A DNA stretch of 64,000 nt, taken from Falsiruegeria mediterranea M17 (lineage in GTDB: Bacteria; Pseudomonadota; Alphaproteobacteria; Rhodobacterales; Rhodobacteraceae). The first letter of the stretch is position 1. Each line of letters starts with the position of its first letter. The notes beneath the pieces are model-generated. The model was not told the DNA's origin. It searched no databases and saw only the letters and a list, made by a program, of their open reading frames with translations. Shown here piece after piece: positions 27,216 to 36,839 of the stretch. Where the stretch lies: positions 124,001-188,000 of the forward strand of contig NZ_ONZG01000003.1 of the NCBI RefSeq assembly GCF_900302455.1, in the 5' to 3' direction. Made by a program: the position numbers and the translations under genes.

Positions 27216-27854
27216 ATGTTGCGTTACATTTATGCAGACGAATTGAATCGTTTTCCCGAACTTGCCAAATCCATGTTCCGGGATCGGGCGGACCAATTTA
27301 AAACCCGTCTTGGTTGGGATGTATCAGTCGACGAAAACGGCGAAGAGCGTGATCAATACGATGATCTCAACCCTCTCTATGTCATTTGGGAAGAAGCCGA
27401 CGGCCGCCATGGCGGATCCATGCGCTTCCTACCCACTACAGGGCCTGTGATGGTGAATGAGGTGTTTGGCCACCTGACCGGCGGAGCTCCAATTTGCAGC
27501 CCGCTGATCTGGGAGTGTACCCGGTTCTGTCTGGCGCGTTACGCCAGCCCGAATGTGGCCGCGGCCTTGATGCTGGGTGGTGGTGAAATCATGACGGGAT
27601 TCGGTGTGCGCCACTTTGCCGGTGTTTTTGACGCCCGTATGGTGCGGATCTACAAGGCCATCGGGTCGTCGCCTGAGGTCCTGGGCTCAGAGGGGCAGGG
27701 CCGAGACAAGATTTCGGTTGGCTTGTGGGAGTTCACGCCGGAAGCGCGCGAACGTGTTGCCAAACGGGCCGGTATCTCGCCTGAACTGTCGCGGCTGTGG
27801 TTCACAACTGCATTTGGCGGTGCCAAGACCTCTCGCTTTGCGATGGTCGGATAA
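27216..27854 (+). CDS. Acyl-homoserine-lactone synthase (LuxI family)
   Basis: A 212-residue LuxI homologue that makes an acyl-homoserine lactone from SAM and an acyl carrier protein. The conserved residues are in place: RDRADQFKTRLGWDV (Arg24, Phe28 and Trp34 equivalents), the DQYDDLNPLYVI acidic pair near residue 48, SMRFLPTTGPVM near residue 70 (Arg70), and WECTRFCLAR near residue 99 (Glu and Arg). The acyl length cannot be told. It follows luxR in the same direction and lies about 1.2 kb after ccr, the same side of the genome as the EMC genes. Confidence 0.95.
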   Translation: MLRYIYADELNRFPELAKSMFRDRADQFKTRLGWDVSVDENGEERDQYDDLNPLYVIWEEADGRHGGSMRFLPTTGPVMVNEVFGHLTGGAPICSPLIWECTRFCLARYASPNVAAALMLGGGEIMTGFGVRHFAGVFDARMVRIYKAIGSSPEVLGSEGQGRDKISVGLWEFTPEARERVAKRAGISPELSRLWFTTAFGGAKTSRFAMVG

Positions 27855-27916
27855 ATTTCGACAAACTGCACCTCGGGCATCTGGTGGTGTCCGAGGCGTC
27901 CCTATAGGGTCGCGAT

Positions 27917-29449
27917 ATGACCCAAGCCCCCGTTGTATTTTCCGAAGATCAGGCTGCCGCCTTTGATACTGTGACCGAGCTGCTGCGTAGTTCGGGCGTT
28001 GATTTGGAAGACGAGGCGCTTTTGAAGCCGCCGGCCGGGGGCGAGGCAGGCGTCATGGCCGTCATTGGCAAGGCGGGATCAGGCAAGACGCTGCTTTTGT
28101 CCGAGCTGTATAAGGCACTTGAGGGCGCCGGTGTTCAGGTGGTGTCGGGTGACTACGAAGGGCGTAAGAACCGCGACAAGCGCACGCTGGCGATCCTGGC
28201 CCCCACGAACAAGGCGGCCAGTGTTCTGCGCCTGCGGGGAGTCCCTGCGACAACCATCCACCGCATTCTTTACACGCCGGTCTACGACCCCGAGTACGAG
28301 CGCATCGCGGAATGGTTGGCCGGAAACGGTGAAAAGCCTGAGGTCGAGGGGCTGACAGAAGAGGCGCTGGCCCGCGCCGCTGCCTTTTACGAAAGGAACA
28401 AATCGATCCCCGGTGCGCTGGCCGCCGCTGGCCTGCGCGGGTCGGATTTCATTACCGGTTGGAAACGGCGGGACGAACCGCTCGACATCGGCTTTGTGGA
28501 TGAGGCCTCGATGCTGGACGACCGGCAGTTCGAGGATCTGAAAGAGATCTTTCCGACCTTGTTGCTGTTCGGCGATCCGGCGCAATTGGCGCCGGTCAAT
28601 CAATCGGGGGCCATGGTCTTTGATGGTCTGCCCCAGCCACGCAAGCTCGAACTGCAGCGCATTCACCGGCAAGAGGCAGACAATCCGATCCTTGATCTGG
28701 CCCATGCACTGGCCGATCCGCAGTTGGAATTCCACGACTTCGAACGGATGATCGAAGACACCGCCAAGCGCGATGAACGGGTGGTTTGGGGTCAGCGGGT
28801 CGAGGTTGACCTGATGGCGCGCAGCCCCGTCCTGGTCTGGCGCAACGCCACCCGCATTCGGCTGATCAACGCGTTCCGCGCGGTGCATGGCGCACCGGAA
28901 GAGGAGCTGATCGAGGGGGAGCCGCTTATCTGTGACGGGCTGGAGTTGCCACTGAAGCACCGCAAGAAACGTCTGGACCTTGAGGCGCGCGGCCTGATCA
29001 AGGGCGCGCAGGTGATCTATCTGGGGCCGGGCCGTAAGGCGGGGTTCTCGCGTCTGCACGTGATGGGCGCCGAAGACCCGCAGGTCAGCGCGGCCTCGAT
29101 CGTGAAGATCGAAAAACCAGATGAAGAGGAGCCCTGCATCCCCTTTGCCGCGCGGATGGGCGCCACATTTCTGCACGGGGCTGCGGTAACCATTCACAAG
29201 GCGCAGGGTTCGCAATGGGATACGGTTCAGGTCTTTGCCCCTGACATCTACGTTGCGGCCCGTATGGGACGTGTGGAGGCCGGGCAGCCCCTGTGGAAGC
29301 GGTTGGCCTATGTGGCGATCACACGGGCGCAAGAGCGGCTAATATGGGTGGTGCGCAATCGCCTATCCAAACCCACCTATCCGCTGCGGGTCGATGATTT
29401 GCGTGCAAAACCGGCCGCGGCGCTGACATTGGAGGCTGAGACCACATGA
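27917..29449 (+). CDS. RecD/Dda-like SF1B DNA helicase
   Basis: A 510-residue ATP-dependent helicase. Walker A is VIGKAGSGKTLLL near residue 52. The UvrD-type motif Ia is ILAPTNKAASVLRLRG near residue 95. Walker B is IGFVDEASML near residue 192, with FGDPAQLAPV following. The C-terminal UvrD_C_2 part has VTIHKAQGSQWDTVQVF and YVAITRAQERLIWV. This arrangement fits 5'-3' SF1B helicases (RecD2/Dda type). It is probably a DNA repair or replication helicase. Its stop overlaps the next start as ATGA, so it is translationally coupled to the SDR. Confidence 0.87.
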   Translation: MTQAPVVFSEDQAAAFDTVTELLRSSGVDLEDEALLKPPAGGEAGVMAVIGKAGSGKTLLLSELYKALEGAGVQVVSGDYEGRKNRDKRTLAILAPTNKAASVLRLRGVPATTIHRILYTPVYDPEYERIAEWLAGNGEKPEVEGLTEEALARAAAFYERNKSIPGALAAAGLRGSDFITGWKRRDEPLDIGFVDEASMLDDRQFEDLKEIFPTLLLFGDPAQLAPVNQSGAMVFDGLPQPRKLELQRIHRQEADNPILDLAHALADPQLEFHDFERMIEDTAKRDERVVWGQRVEVDLMARSPVLVWRNATRIRLINAFRAVHGAPEEELIEGEPLICDGLELPLKHRKKRLDLEARGLIKGAQVIYLGPGRKAGFSRLHVMGAEDPQVSAASIVKIEKPDEEEPCIPFAARMGATFLHGAAVTIHKAQGSQWDTVQVFAPDIYVAARMGRVEAGQPLWKRLAYVAITRAQERLIWVVRNRLSKPTYPLRVDDLRAKPAAALTLEAETT

Positions 29450-30174
29450 GTTCGATCATCATCACAGGAGCAAGCTCGGGCATTGGCCGGGCGACGGCCG
29501 AGTTATTCCTGGCCAAGGGGTGGACCGTAGGATTATTGGCCCGTCGGGGCGACGCGCTGGCCGAAGTTGCCGGACGCAATCCGCAGGCGATCACATTGAT
29601 CGCCGACGTCACCGACCCAAAGGCCGTGCAACAGGCGTTTGACCGTTTTGTGCAGCAGGCGGGGCGGTTGGATGTGCTGTTCAACAACGCAGGTATCTTT
29701 GCGCCCGGCGGAACGATTGACGAGATTGCTTTGGATGATTGGTACCAGACCGTCAACGTGAATCTGAACGGGATGTTCTTGGCTGCGCGAGCGGCATTTG
29801 CGGCGATGCGAAACCAGACCCTGCAGGGTGGCCGGATCATCAACAACGGCTCGATTGCGGCACATGTGCCGCGACCAAACTCGGTGCATTACACTGCAAC
29901 GAAACACGCGATCACCGGCTTAACCCGCAGCCTGTCGCTGGATGGGCGTGATCTGGGCATTGCTTGCGGTCAAATCGACATCGGCAATGCGCGGACACCG
30001 ATGGTGCAGGGCTTGAACGACGCGGCCGTTGCGGCTGGTCATGAGCCGGACCCATCAATGGCGGTCGAGGATGCTGCAAAATCGGTCCTGCACATGGCCG
30101 AATTGCCGCTCGAAGCGAATGTGCAGTTCATGACGGTGATGGCGACCACCATGCCATACATCGGACGCGGCTGA
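29446..30174 (+). CDS. SDR-family oxidoreductase
   Basis: A 242-residue classical short-chain dehydrogenase. Motifs are TGASSGIGRATAELF (cofactor) near residue 7, LFNNAGIFAPGG near residue 82, and the catalytic Ser-Tyr-Lys in NNGSIAAHVPRPNSVHYTATKHAITG near residues 130-152. The acidic region after strand 2 (LLARRGDALAEVA) suggests NADP preference, but this is only a guess. The substrate is unknown. It overlaps the helicase stop and ends in a hairpin. Confidence 0.87.
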   Translation: MSSIIITGASSGIGRATAELFLAKGWTVGLLARRGDALAEVAGRNPQAITLIADVTDPKAVQQAFDRFVQQAGRLDVLFNNAGIFAPGGTIDEIALDDWYQTVNVNLNGMFLAARAAFAAMRNQTLQGGRIINNGSIAAHVPRPNSVHYTATKHAITGLTRSLSLDGRDLGIACGQIDIGNARTPMVQGLNDAAVAAGHEPDPSMAVEDAAKSVLHMAELPLEANVQFMTVMATTMPYIGRG

Positions 30175-30189
30175 GAGCATCAGCCGCGT
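30165..30189. terminator. Bidirectional terminator overlapping the SDR stop
   Basis: ACGCGGCTGA (which includes the SDR TGA) and TCAGCCGCGT form a perfect 10-bp stem with a 5-nt loop, between the convergent SDR and TIGR02186 genes. Confidence 0.7.
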
Positions 30190-30195
30190 GATGAT

Positions 30196-30957
30196 TTACC
30201 CGGCGCGGAAGATGCGGAACACAGCCGATGCGCCCCAACCCGCGGCGATGGCAATGGCCAGCGACATCAGGCCATACCAGACGGGTTGTTCACGTGACAT
30301 GTTGAACAGGAAACGTTCCAGACCAACTTTCTGAACCGCTATCGAGGTCTCATAGTCGCCAACAATCTGGCCGTCGCGGGTCAGGAAGATGCGCGTGGAA
30401 TAGTCGCCTTCGGTGAGGTCCGCAGGCATGTCGATCGATGTGCGGAACAACGTCTGCTGATCCAGAGCGACCTGACCTTCGAGTGTCTGATACAGACCTT
30501 GGCTCTGCTTGATGCGAATGACCGCGTCAGTGAAGCTTTCGGCGTCGGTAATGTTCGCAGGCGCTCCGACCGAGCGAATGGCGTTGTCGATCGTGATCTT
30601 CTGGCGCAGGTCTTCTGTATTGGACAGCACCTGATCAATCGGTCCGGTCGTTGCCACGGCATAGAAACTGGGGGCGGCGTCAACCTCGACCGCATCGGTG
30701 TTTACCCAGATCCCGAATACGTTTTCCTTGCGGCGGACAACAACGGGTTCAGACGGGCCAGCAACAGTAATGACCACCTCAAGCGGCGAAGATTGATCGA
30801 TGGGCGCTTCGCGTTTGACAGCGCCAAAGATCAGGATTTCCGAGCCGTCAAAGCTGGTGGTGATGGCGACGTTGTCCTTGCTCAGACCCAGCACGACCTC
30901 TTCGGCGGTTGCAAAGGTGGGCAGCAGGAACAGCAGAGTCAGAAAGATGCGGAACAT
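30196..30957 (-). CDS. TIGR02186-family (Alph_Pro_TM) membrane protein
   Basis: A 253-residue protein with a signal peptide (MFRIFLTLLFLLPTFATAEE), a beta-rich periplasmic part, and a C-terminal membrane segment (WYGLMSLAIAIAAGWGASAVF). The stretch EEVVLGLSKDNVAITTSFDGSEILIFGAVKRE marks the TIGR02186 family. Family members commonly follow TauE-type exporter genes, as here, with the exporter starting 3 bp upstream on the same strand. It likely works with that exporter in the inner membrane, but the role is not known. Confidence 0.88.
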   Translation of the reverse strand: MFRIFLTLLFLLPTFATAEEVVLGLSKDNVAITTSFDGSEILIFGAVKREAPIDQSSPLEVVITVAGPSEPVVVRRKENVFGIWVNTDAVEVDAAPSFYAVATTGPIDQVLSNTEDLRQKITIDNAIRSVGAPANITDAESFTDAVIRIKQSQGLYQTLEGQVALDQQTLFRTSIDMPADLTEGDYSTRIFLTRDGQIVGDYETSIAVQKVGLERFLFNMSREQPVWYGLMSLAIAIAAGWGASAVFRIFRAG

Positions 30958-30960
30958 GGC

Positions 30961-31884
30961 TTAGTGACCTCCGGCTGCGCCGAGCGAGTAAAGCTCGGAC
31001 GGTTGCAGGAGCAGATCCAGAGCCAGCTTGCCGCAAACCACAAGAACCATCATGGCCAGCAGTACGCGCAGCTGTTCGGCCTTCATCTTGACCCCAATCC
31101 GTGTGCCGATCTGTGCGCCGATCACACCGCCAACCAGCAGCAGAACCGCCAGCACCACGTCCACGGTATAGTTCGTGGTGGCGTGCAGCATGGTGGTAAA
31201 CCCGGTCACAAAGATGATCTGAAACAGCGAAGTTCCAACAACCACCTTGGTCGGCATCCCCAGCAGATAGATCATCGCTGGCACCATGATAAAACCACCG
31301 CCAACACCCATGATGGCTGACAGGATACCTACCAAGACACCGACGATCAGCGGTGGTATCACCGAGATATAGAGGCCCGAAGTGCGGAAGCGCATTTTCA
31401 TTGGAAGCGCGTGAACCCATGTGCGCTGACGGCGTTTTGCAGGAGCACCTCCAGCAGCACCGCGCGCCTTGCGGATTGCGTTGACGCTCTCGACAAACAT
31501 CAGGCTGCCGATGATGCCAAGGAAGACGACGTAGCAAAGTTTGACCAGCAGATCGACCTGGCCGAGGCTCTTGAGGTAGTTGAAGACCACCACACCAAGC
31601 GCGGCCCCGGTAAGGCCCCCGACCAAAAGCACCGTTCCCATTTTCAAGTCCACGGTCTTTCGTCGGAAATGCGCAAGTACGCCCGAGAAAGACGAGGCAA
31701 CGATTTGGTTGGCTTCGGTGGCAACCGCAACAGCGGGCGGAATACCGATAAAGAACAACAGTGGCGTCATCAGGAACCCGCCGCCGACACCAAACATGCC
31801 CGACAGGATTCCGACCATGCCGCCAAGTCCCAACAAGAGGAACGCGTTGACGGACACTTCGGCTATGGGAAGGTATATCTGCAT
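30961..31884 (-). CDS. TauE/SafE-family sulfite/sulfoacetate-type exporter
   Basis: A 307-residue membrane protein with about eight to nine transmembrane helices. It has the duplicated family motif, first FGVGGGFLMTPLLFFIGIPPAVAVATEA and then IMGVGGGFIMVPAMIYLLGMPTKVVVG. A cytosolic loop near residue 150 (RKARGAAGGAPAKRRQR) is basic. It pairs with the TIGR02186 gene just downstream. ATG 31884 is preferred over an upstream start that would add 13 residues with no hydrophobic character. Confidence 0.88.
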   Translation of the reverse strand: MQIYLPIAEVSVNAFLLLGLGGMVGILSGMFGVGGGFLMTPLLFFIGIPPAVAVATEANQIVASSFSGVLAHFRRKTVDLKMGTVLLVGGLTGAALGVVVFNYLKSLGQVDLLVKLCYVVFLGIIGSLMFVESVNAIRKARGAAGGAPAKRRQRTWVHALPMKMRFRTSGLYISVIPPLIVGVLVGILSAIMGVGGGFIMVPAMIYLLGMPTKVVVGTSLFQIIFVTGFTTMLHATTNYTVDVVLAVLLLVGGVIGAQIGTRIGVKMKAEQLRVLLAMMVLVVCGKLALDLLLQPSELYSLGAAGGH

Positions 31885-31975
31885 GCGTACTGTTAGACTG
31901 CGACATAGGGCGAAATCAACCACCCATGCTGCTTTGCAGAAATCAGGACTGATTTGCCGCAGCCAACTGGACCTA

Positions 31976-32944
31976 TCAGCGTTCCTTTACATAGGGTTCC
32001 CCGCCCGCGCGCGGTGGAATGGCCTTGCCGACAAAGCCGGCCAGGATCACCACGGTCAGGATATAGGGCAGGGCGTCCATCACCTGCACGGGAATCACCA
32101 CGCCGCCCAGGTCGATATTCTGGAACCTCAGAGCGATGGCTTGGAGCAGACCAAATAGCAGACATGCCCACATCGCCTGCCATGGGCGCCACTTGGCAAA
32201 AATCAGCGCCGCCAATGCGATAAAGCCACGACCTGCGGTCATGTCCTTGACGAAGCCAGCCTGTAGCGCGGTCGCCAGATAGGCCCCGGCAATGCCACAG
32301 AGCACGCCGCAAATCGCCACCGCTGCATAGCGCAAGCCAACAACGGAAACACCTGCTGTGTCTACGGCCGCCGGGTTTTCACCCACAGCGCGCAGGCGCA
32401 GACCAAAGCGGGTGCGATACAGAACCCACCACGTGCCAGGCACAGCCAGGAACGCCAGATAGACCAGGATCGAATGCCCCGACAGCAATTCGGAGTAGAT
32501 GGGACCGAGAATCGGCACACCGCTGAGCGCTTCGGCAAAGGGAAAGTTGATAGGTTCGAACCGGCCACCGGCAAAAAGCGACGGCGTGCGCCCGCCCTGT
32601 TTGAACCAATCCTGTGCGATCAGCACGGTCATGCCTGCCGCAAGGAAGTTGATCGCCACACCGGAAATCAGCTGATTGCCGCGGAATGTGATCGAGGCCA
32701 GACCATGCAGCCCGCTGAGCACCAGCGACGAGGCGATCCCCGCCAGCAGACCCAGCCAGACAGAGCCGCTGACAGCGGCGACCGCGGCCGAGAAAAACGC
32801 GGCCATCAGCATCTTTCCTTCTAGTCCGATGTCAAAAATTCCGGCGCGTTCGGAGTAAAGTCCTGCCAGACAGGCCAGCAACAGGGGCGTGGCCAGGCGA
32901 ACCGTCGAATCGAGGACTTGGATGATCGTCAGGAAATCCATCAC
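31976..32944 (-). CDS. ABC transporter permease (BMP/nucleoside type, second permease)
   Basis: A 322-residue BPD_transp_2-type permease with about eight to nine helices. Landmarks are TIIQVLDSTVRLATPLLLACLAGLYSERAGIFDIGLEGKMLMAAF at the start and RGFIALAALIFAKWRPWQAMWACLLFG near the C-terminus, as in the nucleoside-type importers. Its start overlaps the stop of the first permease by 4 bp. It is the last gene of the transporter operon bmp-ATPase-permease-permease. Confidence 0.9.
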   Translation of the reverse strand: MMDFLTIIQVLDSTVRLATPLLLACLAGLYSERAGIFDIGLEGKMLMAAFFSAAVAAVSGSVWLGLLAGIASSLVLSGLHGLASITFRGNQLISGVAINFLAAGMTVLIAQDWFKQGGRTPSLFAGGRFEPINFPFAEALSGVPILGPIYSELLSGHSILVYLAFLAVPGTWWVLYRTRFGLRLRAVGENPAAVDTAGVSVVGLRYAAVAICGVLCGIAGAYLATALQAGFVKDMTAGRGFIALAALIFAKWRPWQAMWACLLFGLLQAIALRFQNIDLGGVVIPVQVMDALPYILTVVILAGFVGKAIPPRAGGEPYVKER

Positions 32945-34035
32945 GCTTTGCCTTTCCGCATGGCCAGGAACATCTTCTCAAGCGGCATGCGCACCATATT
33001 GTCGAGCGCACCGGTAAACAGGATCACAAGAGCTTGAATCACCACGATCAGCTCGCGCGGGATCGAGGTCCACAAGGCCAACTCTGCACCCCCTTGATAG
33101 AGGAAGCCAAACAGGATCGCGGCAAGGAACACGCCAAATGGATGGCTGCGCCCCATCAGGGCTACGGCGATGCCGATAAACCCGGCGCCCTCAGTCGAGT
33201 TCAGAACCAGCCGTTCCGCTTCGCCCATGACGTTGTTGGTGGCCATCAAACCCGCCAACGCACCCGAAATCAGCATGGCGATCATGGTGATTTTGACCGG
33301 CGAGATGCCTGCGTAAAGCGCGCCGGTTTCCGAATGACCATAAGCGCGGATTTCATAGCCCAGCCTAGTGCGCCAAATCAGTGCCCACACCACGAAGCAG
33401 GCCAGGATCGCCACCAAAAGCGTTACGTTCGCAGGGGCAGCTTTGGAAAAGCTGATCCCAATCGGGGCGAGCAATTCGTGCAGCGTCGGCAGGTGAACCG
33501 CTTCGGGGAATCGCGCTGACGCCGGGTCCATCGACCCCTGTGGGCGCATCACATTGACCAGCATATAGTTCAGCACCGCAGCCGCGATGAAGTTGAACAT
33601 GATGGTGGTGATTACGATGTGACTGCCGCGTTTGGCTTGCAGATAAGCCGGGACCGCGGCCCAGGCAGCGCCAAAGATCATCGCGCCCGCACAAGCGGCA
33701 AGCAACGCCAGCGACCAATGTGGCCACGGCACGTAAAGACAGACCATGGCCACGCCAAGACCGCCCAGCATTGCCTGACCCTCGCCCCCGATGTTGAACA
33801 TACGGGCATGAAATGCCACGGCCACGGCCAAGCCTGTGAACATGAAGTTGGTGGCATAATAGAGCGTATAGCCCCAGCCATAGGTCGACCCGAGTGCGCC
33901 GGTGACCATCAGGTTTACCGCCTCAACAGGGTCTTCGCCGATCGCAACGATGACGAGGGCCGACAGGATTGCGGCCAGGATCAGGCTGATGACGGGGATA
34001 AGGACCACGTCGGCCCATTTGGGCATCTTGTCCAT
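32941..34035 (-). CDS. ABC transporter permease (BMP/nucleoside type, first permease)
   Basis: A 364-residue BPD_transp_2-type permease with about nine helices. A FNIGGEGQAMLGGLGVAMVC region and TEGAGFIGIAVALMGRSHPFGVFLAAILFGFLYQGG near the C-terminus are typical of these families. I start it at ATG 34035, which follows the ATPase stop and has GGAAAGG upstream. ATG 34053 would overlap the ATPase and add six residues. It forms the membrane channel with the second permease. Confidence 0.9.
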   Translation of the reverse strand: MDKMPKWADVVLIPVISLILAAILSALVIVAIGEDPVEAVNLMVTGALGSTYGWGYTLYYATNFMFTGLAVAVAFHARMFNIGGEGQAMLGGLGVAMVCLYVPWPHWSLALLAACAGAMIFGAAWAAVPAYLQAKRGSHIVITTIMFNFIAAAVLNYMLVNVMRPQGSMDPASARFPEAVHLPTLHELLAPIGISFSKAAPANVTLLVAILACFVVWALIWRTRLGYEIRAYGHSETGALYAGISPVKITMIAMLISGALAGLMATNNVMGEAERLVLNSTEGAGFIGIAVALMGRSHPFGVFLAAILFGFLYQGGAELALWTSIPRELIVVIQALVILFTGALDNMVRMPLEKMFLAMRKGKA

Positions 34036-34036
34036 C

Positions 34037-35566
34037 TTAAGCGGCCTTTCCATCGACGCCTGCCATCAGCAGGCCCAATTCTTTTTCGTCCGTTTCATGG
34101 GGCAGGCGCTCGCCCATGATGTGGCCATCAAACATGACGGCGATCCGGTCGGAGAGAGAGAAGATCTCTTCCAGCTCCACCGACACCAGCAGCACCGCCT
34201 TGCCTTGATCGCGCAGGGCGACGATCTGTTGGTGAATGAATTCGATGGCGCCGATATCGACGCCCCGGGTTGGTTGCCCAACCAGCAGCAGGTCAGGGTT
34301 ACGTTCGATTTCGCGCGCGACGACAATCTTTTGCTGGTTGCCACCCGAGAAGTTCTTGGCCGCCAACCAGCCGTCGGCTGGGCGCACGTCGAACTTTTCG
34401 ATCTTGCGCTCGGTATCCGCGCGCAAGGCGGCGTTGTTCATGAAGATGCCGCTTTGGTAGGCGGGATCGTGGTGATAGCCAAAGGCCACATTTTCCCAAG
34501 CGTGGAAATCCATGATCAGGCCTTCGCGCTGACGGTCCTCGGGCACGTGTGCGATGTGCTGATCCCGACGCGCACGCGCGTCCGATCCAGCACCGCTCAA
34601 CGCCAGCGGCGATCCGTTCAGACGAATGCTGCCGGTGCCGGGGCGCATGCCGCCCAGAACTTCGAGCAGTTCCGACTGTCCGTTCCCGGCCACACCGGCG
34701 ATGCCCAGAATCTCACCTGCGCGGACCTCAAGGTTGATGCCCTTGACGCGTTCGACACCTTTTTCATCGGTGACATGCAGGTTCTCGATTTCAAGAACCG
34801 GAGCGCCAACCTTCGCAGGCACCTTGTCCACCTGCAGCAGAACCTTTCGGCCTACCATCAGCTCGGCCAGATGCTGCGGGTTGGTTTCACTTGTCTTGAC
34901 TGTTGCCGTCATTTGCCCACGCCGCATGACGCTGACGGTATCGGTTGCTTCCATGATCTCGCGCAGTTTGTGCGTGATCAGGATGATGGTTTTGCCCTCA
35001 TCCTTAAGGCGATGCAGAATGCGGAACAGCTGATCGGCCTCGGCCGGGGTCAGCACGCCCGTGGGTTCATCCAAGATCAGGATATCCGCTTGGCGGTAGA
35101 GCGCTTTCAGGATCTCGACCCGCTGCTGCATGCCCACGCCGATTTCTTCGATGACGGCGTCGGGGTCAACGTTCAGCTCATATTCGGTCGCCAGTTCCTT
35201 GAGCGTTTTCCGTGCCTTGGCCAGCGACGGCTTGAGCAGTCCGCCGTCTTCGGCGCCCAGGATGATGTTTTCCAGAACGGTAAAGTTCTCGACCAGTTTA
35301 AAGTGCTGGAACACCATGCCGATGCCTGCTGCGATGGCGGCTTGGCTGTCCGGGATCTCGGTCTTTGCACCGTTGATCCAGATCTCGCCTTTGTCGGCTT
35401 TGTAGAATCCGTAGAGGATGCTCATCAACGTGGATTTGCCCGCACCGTTTTCACCGATGATCCCATGGATCGTACCGGGGGCGACGCTGATAGAGATGTC
35501 CTTGTTTGCCTGGACGGGGCCAAAGGATTTGGAAATCCCTTTAAGCTCGATGGCTGGGACGGTCAT
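34037..35566 (-). CDS. ABC transporter ATP-binding protein (nucleoside-type, two nucleotide domains)
   Basis: A 509-residue tandem ABC ATPase of the sugar/nucleoside class. The first domain has Walker [13 protein letters not shown] near residue 39, signature [14 protein letters not shown] and Walker B LILDEPTG near residue 160. The second domain has a degenerate A loop [16 protein letters not shown] near residue 290 and an intact signature [15 protein letters not shown] near residue 404. This asymmetry is usual. Its substrate is inferred from the neighbouring BMP-family binding protein. Confidence 0.92.
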   Translation of the reverse strand: MTVPAIELKGISKSFGPVQANKDISISVAPGTIHGIIGENGAGKSTLMSILYGFYKADKGEIWINGAKTEIPDSQAAIAAGIGMVFQHFKLVENFTVLENIILGAEDGGLLKPSLAKARKTLKELATEYELNVDPDAVIEEIGVGMQQRVEILKALYRQADILILDEPTGVLTPAEADQLFRILHRLKDEGKTIILITHKLREIMEATDTVSVMRRGQMTATVKTSETNPQHLAELMVGRKVLLQVDKVPAKVGAPVLEIENLHVTDEKGVERVKGINLEVRAGEILGIAGVAGNGQSELLEVLGGMRPGTGSIRLNGSPLALSGAGSDARARRDQHIAHVPEDRQREGLIMDFHAWENVAFGYHHDPAYQSGIFMNNAALRADTERKIEKFDVRPADGWLAAKNFSGGNQQKIVVAREIERNPDLLLVGQPTRGVDIGAIEFIHQQIVALRDQGKAVLLVSVELEEIFSLSDRIAVMFDGHIMGERLPHETDEKELGLLMAGVDGKAA

Positions 35567-35642
35567 GATTTAACCTCGATGGCCGAAGAGGGGCGCATGG
35601 TTTGGCGATGTGCCGCCAAAGTTGCGCGGGGGGAGGTGAAAG

Positions 35643-35670
35643 GTGGGCCGGTGCGGTCACACCGGCCCAC
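35643..35670 (-). terminator. Hairpin between binding-protein and transporter genes
   Basis: GTGGGCCGGTG and CACCGGCCCAC form a perfect 11-bp stem with a 6-nt loop. It lies between the bmp gene and the ATPase gene of one operon, where hairpins often let the binding protein be made in excess. No U tract follows, so it could be an RNA-stabilising rather than terminating hairpin. Confidence 0.6.
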
Positions 35671-35682
35671 GCGGATAAGCGA

Positions 35683-36681
35683 TTAGAAGCTTACAGCAGG
35701 GCAGCTGTCGTTTTCGTAATAGCTGACAACGGTGGTCTTGCCGTCGATGATGTCCTGACGCGCTGTTTCAACCGCGCCTTTCATGTCATCGCTGACCAGC
35801 GACGCGTTGTTGTCGTCCATGGCAACGCCTACGCCTTCTTCGGCCAGGCCCATGGTGAAGACACCGGTTTCAACGTCCGCGCCTGCCTTCATCGCGTCAT
35901 AAACGGCCACGTCCACGCGCTTGAGCATCGAGGTCAGGACCTTGCCCGGGTGCAGGTGGTTCTGGTTGCTGTCCACGCCGATCGACAGGATGCCTTCGTC
36001 CGCTGCAGTCTGCAGAACACCAACGCCGGTGCCGCCAGCAGCAGCATAGATCACGTCAGCACCTTGTGCGATTTGTGCTTTTGTCAGCTCCGAGCCCTTA
36101 ACCGGGTCGTTCCACGCCGACGGGGTGGTGCCGGTCATGTTGGCAACGATGTTGACGTCTGGGTTCACCGCCTTGGCGCCTTGGGCATAGCCGCAGCCGA
36201 AGTGACGGATCAGCGGGATGTCCATGCCACCGATAAAGCCGACCGTGCCGGATTTAGACGCCATCGCGGCCATCATACCAACCAGGTACGAACCCTCGTG
36301 CTCGGCAAAACCGATCTGACGCACGTTCGGAGCATCCAGCCAAGTGACGTCTACCGCAACGAATTTGGTGTCGGGGTAATCAGCCGCAACTGCGCTGAGC
36401 GGGTCGGCCATGGCAAAGCCCATGGTGATCACCGGGTTGGAGCCGGCTTCGGCAAAACGGCGCAGGGCCTGCTCGCGCTGGGCTTCGGACTGCAACTCGA
36501 TCTCGCGGTACTTGCCGCCGGTTTCTTCGGCCCAACGAGACGCACCATTGTGGGCTGCTTCGTTAAAGGATTTGTCAAACTTGCCGCCCAGATCAAAGAT
36601 CAGCGCGGGCTCGGCCAATGCGGCCCCTGCGGTCAGCGCCAGCGAGGCTGCGGCGCCCATCAGCGATTTCATGAGGGTCAT
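35683..36681 (-). CDS. BMP-family ABC transporter substrate-binding protein
   Basis: A 332-residue periplasmic binding protein. The signal peptide is MTLMKSLMGAAASLALTAGAALAEP. The family core follows: LIFDLGGKFDKSFNEAAHNGASRWAEE, then ITMGFAMADPLSAVAADYPDTKFVAVD, HEGSYLVGMMAA and DVIYAAAGGTGVGVLQTA. BMP (Med) family proteins bind purine nucleosides in other bacteria; that is my inference here. It has no lipobox, so it should be soluble. It is first in the transporter operon. Confidence 0.9.
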   Translation of the reverse strand: MTLMKSLMGAAASLALTAGAALAEPALIFDLGGKFDKSFNEAAHNGASRWAEETGGKYREIELQSEAQREQALRRFAEAGSNPVITMGFAMADPLSAVAADYPDTKFVAVDVTWLDAPNVRQIGFAEHEGSYLVGMMAAMASKSGTVGFIGGMDIPLIRHFGCGYAQGAKAVNPDVNIVANMTGTTPSAWNDPVKGSELTKAQIAQGADVIYAAAGGTGVGVLQTAADEGILSIGVDSNQNHLHPGKVLTSMLKRVDVAVYDAMKAGADVETGVFTMGLAEEGVGVAMDDNNASLVSDDMKGAVETARQDIIDGKTTVVSYYENDSCPAVSF

Positions 36682-36839
36682 TTGTGTACTCCCGTTGGTT
36701 TTTTGTTTCGAGCATCCGGCTTATGCCGACACCCGTGCATGCGAGCAGAACTGCAATAATAACGGCAATTAAGGACGGAGCCAGCCCAAAGAATCAACCG
36801 CTTTTTGACCGAATGGTCCAAGAATCGCGGGGATTGCCG

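Noticed and set aside
33902-35686. 594-codon open frame opposite the ABC ATPase
   Set aside because: Shadow frame with no domain; the minus-strand ATPase has complete motifs.
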